A stretch of DNA of 64,000 nt, taken from the NCBI GenBank assembly GCA_022829145.1, contig CM040743.1:22852646-22916645 (forward strand), given 5' to 3'. A model generated the notes under the pieces. That model had not been told where the DNA came from and did not search any database. It saw only the letters and a list, made by a program, of their open reading frames with translations. Source of the stretch: Albula goreensis (taxonomy: Eukaryota > Chordata > Actinopteri > Albuliformes > Albulidae). Of this stretch, positions 57,666-64,000 are shown piece after piece; position 1 is the first letter of the stretch; every line of letters starts with the position of its first letter. The position numbers and the translations under genes are program-made.

Positions 57666-60639
57666 GCATTTAATACATTTTCTTCATTAAACCGATCGCT
57701 CAACTATACATTAACATCTGGAGTCTTCCTGTAATTGCGGCTTCAGCTGTAACACTTTTCAACAAAGGAACTGTGCAACTCAACTGATGAGGGTGTACAG
57801 TGTATGCTAGCGTCATCCCTCCTAGTCAAGAGAGATGACAGCAAAGGAACAAGCAGGCCTGTTACAATTTGGTATTCCAAATTGTGGAGAAGAATGTCTA
57901 TTTTGCCAATTCTTTGTAGATATTTTAAATATTCTAAAACATACTTTACCCCCCGTGAATAATGCTTAATGCTGGCAATTTTTAAAAGCGCATTTATCAC
58001 CTGGCAAGCCAGCCATTATCCTTGAATGAACATATGCCAATGAAGTCCACTGAAGTCCTTGAGCCAAACATGAATTTAATCTAGAACAGCGAGTGTTCAA
58101 CAGTGTTTGGCTGGACGTGCATTGCTTATACCTAGCAGTGCACCCATAGAGGTTTGGTTGTGCTCATTTCCCAGTAAAATATGTCCTCCTGAGGGAGTGC
58201 TATTCTGGGCAGGGCACTGTTTTATTTTTGCCCAATTTCCGAGGGGGTGTGACTCCGTTACAGTACACTGGGTGTATTTGTGTAGCCAAAGGCCTCTTGA
58301 GGTCCAAAAAAAACAGACTTTGAAACACCAGGCACCATCATCTGGCTGTCGTCGGCATATAAATCTGCCATCGAGTTGCTTTCAGTTAAAGCATACAGAC
58401 TGTACATTCACCAAGAATACTGTACAGCGGTGTCCGTCGTAATTCCCAAGTGGGCTGTCAGGAGGCTGACTGGGCTTTCCTACTAGACTGTCTGAGGTGG
58501 TGGAATGACTGGGAGCAGAAACGGTCAGCAGAAAATCTGCGCCCTAATTGGGACATGAGGTCAGGGAAGCCCTGCCCCAAATCTGGGAGGTCCTAAGGAA
58601 GTGACACTCTCTCTCTACTCCACCTCCTCCCTCCATCCTCTCTCTCAGGCCTGTCCCATGTGCAAGTCCAGGCTTAAGTGTTGTTAGGACCATTTTAATT
58701 TATAACGGCAGGCTCTATAAACATGTGAGGAAACCTCGCCATGGCAACACGGCTAAAACAAACTCATAATATAGCGCAATATTTATACCTCCCGCCCTGC
58801 CTAGCTCCATGCAGCCCAAGCCTTGTTCGTGTCACATGTCGTGGGTTATGTAGATCCTCTGCTGCACTTGAAAGGTACAGCTTTCTTCAAATGACACTGG
58901 GCTTAATTGTCCTTCCCCTCTCCCCACTGTACCTGTCCCTAATCGTTCCCAACTGTATCCCTCAATTTTCCAGCTGCTGTTTTCTATCCTCCCTCTCCCC
59001 ATCCACCTTTCTCTCCCTCCCCTCTCCTTTACCACGATGTTTCCCTGACTCTGCAGTTAGTCTGCCTTTATAAAGAGGCAGAAAGAATACCATCTCCTAA
59101 AGGTCAGCCCGGGCTACTTTTAAATACAGCAAGATCTGCTACTTTTCTTCACATTTACCATCTAGAAACCAATGATTCTCTCTCTCTTTCTCTCCCTGCT
59201 TACAGTCTCAGAAGATCTGTGGATATCACCGTATTACTCTCTCTCTCTCACTCTCTCTCTCTCTATTTTTGTTGTTTACTATGTATGCACTCAGTGTTCA
59301 AATTATGGATCTAGATAGCTTTACAAGATATGCACATTGCATCACATTAATTACATTAATTATTTACTAGTATATGCCCGTATCCATGATAATGTATTCC
59401 TGTTTATTGCAATGTAAACCTGCTTAAACACATACAGCAATGCCAGCCAGTTTGTGATGAAACTTAACAGATACCACGCTGTCCTCCTCTCACCTAGTCC
59501 CTCTCTGTAGTTATCCTCTCTTTGGTTTCTCTCCCTCTACCTTTATTCCTATTTGTGTCTCATCTCCCCTCTTTGACATCTGGAAGTTATCAGATTCCTA
59601 CAATTAGCTCAAAACTGCATGATGACAATTTTGACTGTTTCATTCAGCATATTTTTCATTTGTTCTTAATTTTTGATCAACCTTTTCTTTGTTCCATCCC
59701 CCTTTGTTGTTAGATGTTCCTCCACACAGTTTTAAATTCTTTTCACTGCTTTCTCCTCCCCTCAAATTCTGTGGCCATGTTTTTCCTGCCCCTCAGCATC
59801 TAGTGTCTTTTGAGCAATCTGTGTCCTTGGCTTATGCCCAAAATATTCTTTAAACTTTACAAGCGCCTAATCTAGGATGACTTGGATTAGTTTGCAATTA
59901 TCACACATTGTTGAACCCATTTACACAAATGTGGGTTCTGTTACGTTTTGGAACAATAGGCAAGATCACTGGTTCATCTAATGTGTCAAAGCCAGGAATA
60001 GTTATGAATAGATAGAGAGCGAGAGAGAGCATAAGAAAGCTGAGAGACTGAATAATTCAGCAGCAGAGTATTATCTGCACTCTCAACCTTCCAGTCCCTC
60101 AACAGCCCCACTCTTAATTGGTTCTAATGAAGTAAAGAGGGGCACAGAGAAGCTGAGAGCCTACAAGTGGCTCTCTCTGTTCTGGCATTGTGTTCGAGTG
60201 CTGAGGGAGGGAGAGAGAGGGCCGAGAGGGCAAAGTTTACAGGACTCGCACACCTGACTTACTGCTAGTTTGTCTCTCGTGCGTTTATTTTGGGAGTGGT
60301 GAATATTTTGCCGTTAGCACAGTGTTACATCTGAGGGACGTCAAGTTGAAGACAGTCGGCCTTATCAATGGCCTTCTGTTGTGAGCTGAAATTCCCTGAA
60401 ACATCGAAATATTGAACACTTTTGGTAGATTTGTGTCTAAGAACCGGTGACTTGAAGTAATGCCCCTGGTACCCCCTCCCTTGCACACAGTTGTCCAGCA
60501 GTGAGGTCCATTGGGTGGCGTGACACAGTGCACAGCGCAGTTCTGCCTTCCGTCGAGGCACACTCTAAGCTGTCGAATAGTCAGAGGGTGGTGGGGAGAG
60601 GCGTAGGTGAATTACTCCAGCACCATTGTTACGCAGTGT

Positions 60640-60715
60640 AGTCTTTCAGAAGCAGCTAATGTTTGATGTACAAGGTCTTGGATAAAGGCATTAGCTAAAC
60701 AATCATGTAACAAGG
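60640..60715 (+). repeat. LINE/SINE 3'-tail remnant
   Basis: TACAAGGTCTTGGATAAAGG followed by CATTAGCTAAACAATCATGTAA matches the common fish element tail (TAAGTCGCTTTGGATAAAAG, then CGTCWGCTAAATG). Only the tail is recognisable and the upstream portion was not assigned. Confidence 0.5.
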
Positions 60716-62894
60716 ACACCTATGATAGTATTAGTGGCGACGATAGTGGAGATCGTGCTGTTGCCATTTTCAGAGACCCCGATAGCTGGTCGAGCTCCGC
60801 TCCCCTGTTAGTCCTTGCCATTACCATGTCCGCATGTCACCGTAACACCAACCGGGGTATCATCAAAGAGGAGCCCTCCCACTAGGAGGTCAGGAGGTCG
60901 CTGCCACGGCAACCTGAGCAGACAACACAAAAGAGCTCCAGCAGCTGACTGTAAATTCTCTTCGGCATGGAGAGATCTGCACTGTTTGGGCAATGTGACA
61001 CTGAGTGTGCTGGTACTGTAAGGAATGTGGCAAGACCCCTGCAGGTCCCCCCAGCCTTGTGCATACAAAGTCACAGTTAGACTAAATATAATTGTTTTAA
61101 GGGTCATCCGATCTGTACCAAAAATTACATATTCGAAACCCTTGATCTCGCTGCGGTTCACTTTGAATATCGCTGGTATTGTCTGGTACAATGAAAATCG
61201 AAAAATACATGTTACAGTTACCAACTAGGACAATTAAAACAGACGTGCTGCTGAAAATATGTATCTGCCCATATAATTAATTACAATTATTGGGAATTAA
61301 CAGAAGAAAGGATGGAATTGTCATTAAGGCAATTAAGTTGCTGTGTTGAATCTTGTCTGGTGGTTGCGGTAAGTGGTCATGGTGTAAAATACATACAATA
61401 AATTGGTGTATGAGGCATGGCCCTGTCACCTCTTCTCTTGTTTTCAGTGGTCTGCTGACCACCTAGGCTGTGTATTACCTTGCCTCTTTCTCACACCCTC
61501 AACTTCAAAAACGCCCTAAATCCAATCACAGATAGGTCAAAGGTTAAACCCACTTGCTTTTGTATATTTTTTTTTTTTGTCTGAGACATAGCTCAACATA
61601 ATCTCCTAATCCATCTGCCAGTGCAGACTCTCATGATATTAATTGGATTATTTCATAACTTCACACTCAACAGTAATTTCATTAGATCTAACGGTATATT
61701 AAAGTAAACTCAAGTGCTTTCTCTAATTACTCTTGAATACTATGGAGTCATGGTCATTCCACTATAAGGAATTACCCCTATCTCAGGTAAAGGCACATTG
61801 GCTACAATGGTTCATTTTGCTGGGCTGCTGTGTGTCACATCATGACAAACTGTTCTGTGTTAATGTAGGCCCTCACTGAAGGTTAATTAACGTCGAATGA
61901 AAGCTGGAAGCAAAGTTGTGTCATAAACCTGGTGTCTCGCAATTTTCTAAAGCAATTTCCGTTACACTATTACAAACCTGGTTTGAGAAGACAGTTCTGC
62001 TTGTCAGAAAGCAGAAGCAAAAATGATGTGCACACACAAGGAATTTATTAATGGGATTTGAATGAGAATGTACCTCCTCCACCCTTTGTAGGTTCGCTTG
62101 CAGAACTTTACTTCTGACACAGCTACTTTACGTTTCATTTCCTGCTTTTAGCAGTGTCTAAATATGGGTGTTTTGTTTTGCTAATGTGAGGCTTTTTTTT
62201 TTTTTTTTTTTGCGGCTCAAATTTAACAGTGCGATGAGTGGTGAAATGTCACAGCGGATATTACGCAGCGCATTCGAAGGTCCGTGGGTGTATGCCATGG
62301 GCCGCGGTGTCCGGACCTGTGCTAATTGCCCCCGCGTGGTGAAGAGCATTGTCTGCGTAAATGTCACACCCCTCAGCACCTTCTATCCGCTCTTAATTAG
62401 CATCTTTTAGAGCTGCTTACGGGGGCTTCCATTGAAGCGAACTCAGCGACTATTCCAAAGACAATGCGTTTTACAAAGGGGGATGACTGCATGGATCCAG
62501 CTGACCTTTCAAAGCTTGCACCCATGGACATAAACCCTTGATAATGGATGTAAAGTTTGTAAACACTTTCACTCAGTGAAACACCTACTTATGTCCCTTT
62601 TGGTTTCCATCGCTGAAATCCAGCCTGTTTTTTTTTGACAAAATGGTATTCATATGCCACTCAGACTTGATAATCAACTGATATTTTCTGATAAAATTTT
62701 CCATCTCAACATGTGTTCATGTAAGCATGCCTTAACAACCCTGCGATTGAACCATTTTTATATACATTGGGTTTTATTAAAAGGGAATAAAAGTATATAC
62801 TCCGATATGAACTTTAACCTGGAAGTACTCATTGAATCAGGCACAGTGTCATCACATCCCTTTATTATTGACCTCCATACAATATGCATTGTGT

Positions 62895-62945
62895 GCTAAC
62901 ATGCATAAATATGGCATAAAAAGCGCTAATATGCATAAATATGGC
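62895..62945 (+). promoter_or_regulatory. Tandem POU/octamer-like motif pair
   Basis: The 10-mer ATGCATAAAT occurs twice at a 30-base spacing (62901-62910 and 62931-62940). Each copy is embedded in GCTAAY before it and ATGGC after it. ATGCATAAAT resembles POU-domain binding sites (BRN/octamer type). It lies in kcnq4 intron 1 and its function is unproven. Confidence 0.3.
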
Positions 62946-63186
62946 CCCTGCTACCACAATTTCTCACAATAAGGGAGTACTGATTGAGTTCCATCTGCTG
63001 TGTTTACTGTATCCATTCCCAATCAATGCTCTCCAATTCAATCAGGTATAATGCTATGTGTCAATTAGAAGTAAATTGTTTAAGGTTGATTGTTTAAGAG
63101 TGAATATGCAACCAACAGTGAATTACGCTGGCTGAAGTGTCCATTTTGAAGTGGCCATTTTGCTGATGTTAAATATTTGTAAGTGC

Positions 63187-63287
63187 TAGTAATTGCATTA
63201 TAAGTGTGTTAAAACTCTTCCACCATTTAGGACATTTTAGCAATTGTATTATAAGTACATGGAACCCATTCACCGTTTATGATTTCA
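63187..63287. repeat. Diverged ~51-bp tandem duplication
   Basis: Two consecutive units start TAGTAATTGCATTATAAGT (63187) and TAGCAATTGTATTATAAGT (63238). They share a following TTCCACCATTTA / TTCACCGTTTA block. Confidence 0.65.
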
Positions 63288-63738
63288 CCCTTAATGCTGT
63301 TGATGAAATGTCCTGGTTTTTAATGGGATTTGCAGGCATGATATTCAAAGTTTCTTAAGTATGAATATTACTCTGGAAAAAGGAATTTAGAGACATGCTG
63401 CCAAGTTACCCATCATAACTCAACATGTCCTATTAATCAGATTAAATCTCACAAATGAACTATGACCTGAAATTTATGATCCTAATGATGTAATGATATA
63501 TAATATGGCGATGTTTAGTTTAACATAGAGCCCCAAGATAAAATATTGTTTTTCCACTACTTAACTCAATGGCTCCCGGTTTTGTCTCCATGGATCATTA
63601 ATCACAAAACCAGAAATATATACAGGCCATAGACAAGGTAGAAACAGGACATCAACATGGATTTAAATTTTAAAGCAACTAAACTGCGATTGAAAAAGGG
63701 ACTGAACGTGTTTCATATTATTGTCAGTACTAATTACA

Positions 63739-63806
63739 AGGGCTGTCAATCAATTACAAATAACTAATTAAACACATGAATTAATCTTGTTAATGTTGAC
63801 AGCCCT
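63739..63806. mobile_element. hAT-like MITE (AGGGCTGTCAA terminal inverted repeats)
   Basis: AGGGCTGTCAA at 63739-63749 is the exact reverse complement of TTGACAGCCCT at 63796-63806. The roughly 46-base interior is AT-rich with TTAATTA-type sequence. AATTAC lies on both outer sides, consistent with a target-site duplication of about 6-8 bases. The ends resemble those of short hAT-type MITEs common in fish. Confidence 0.75.
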
Positions 63807-64000
63807 AATTACTAATGTATTTCTGTAATTTGGAAGGCATTTTAAAATAATCTAAAGCAACATGACCGATCAAACAGACTTTAAAGGATATGAAATAGTT
63901 GGTTCTTGAATTTCAGGTATCATAAAAACTGCAAAATGAGTCAGCTTGTCAAGGGAAACAGTATCAACAGCCATGAGAGAGTAAGCAAAACAAGGAAGAC

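Larger units (their letters stand above)
37350..64000 (+). other. kcnq4: kcnq4 intron 1 (to window end)
   Basis: After the donor GTGAGT at 37350 no second KCNQ exon (expected to start FLLVFSCLVLSV-like) was found in any frame. The remaining ~26.6 kb therefore appears to be first-intron sequence. Long first introns are usual for KCNQ genes. It contains transposon remnants and microsatellites, listed separately. Between them (37.4-40.1, 41.5-43.7, 45.1-49.6 and 49.8-62.9 kb) I see no gene. Confidence 0.7.

Noticed and set aside
37350..64000. Search for kcnq4 exon 2 (S1 segment)
   Set aside because: No frame with an FLLVFSCLVLSV-like sequence flanked by splice sites was found, so exon 2 is taken to lie beyond the window.

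Overview
The window is genomic DNA from a ray-finned fish, most likely a teleost. Its genes are split by GT-AG introns, it is full of CA/TG, CT, ATCC and ATT microsatellites, and it carries decayed fish-type transposons (Tc1/mariner, Ty3/gypsy, RTE-like and L2/CR1-like LINEs, a tRNA-derived SINE, a hAT-like MITE). No bacterial operons, CRISPR arrays or phage genes are present. The species cannot be named from the sequence.

Two protein-coding genes are recognised, both on the + strand and in the order found on human 1p34 (NFYC then KCNQ4). Positions 6012-16985 hold nfyc, the histone-fold gamma subunit of the CCAAT-binding factor NF-Y: ten coding exons, the stop codon, the 3' UTR and a poly(A) signal. 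Its non-coding 5' exon(s) and promoter were not identified. The intron after coding exon 4 hosts two microRNA hairpins, mir-30e (about 9868-9952) and mir-30c (about 10553-10633), the same host gene as in mammals. All nfyc introns interrupt the frame in phase 0, and the ten exons give a 358-residue protein if one missing base in the third coding exon (near 7887-7891) is an error. As written, that base deletion breaks the frame inside the histone fold.

From about 17.0 to 37.0 kb lies an intergenic stretch. It holds an unassigned small acidic/basic ORF with an in-frame stop (21206-21448), a decayed Ty3/gypsy pol fragment (21840-23480, minus), two minisatellite-like arrays (24.4-24.6 and 24.75-25.0 kb), a SINE/LINE-tail-like repeat (25.74-25.93 kb) and a 5'-truncated RTE-like LINE (28430-30046, minus).

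At 37048-37349 is the first coding exon of kcnq4, the voltage-gated potassium channel Kv7.4 (cytoplasmic N-terminus up to the edge of S1). No second exon was found, so the remaining ~26.6 kb appears to be kcnq4 intron 1. It carries a decayed Tc1/mariner element (40133-41475), an L2/CR1-like LINE remnant (43745-45130, minus), a SINE (49636-49785), a tandem pair of POU-like motifs (62895-62945) and a hAT-like MITE hairpin (63739-63806).

No wholly new biological system is evident. The points most worth a second look are the single-base lesion in nfyc, the apparent decayed duplication beside mir-30c, the tandem arrays of 3'-splice-site-like units just before the last nfyc exon, and the POU-like tandem motif in the kcnq4 intron.
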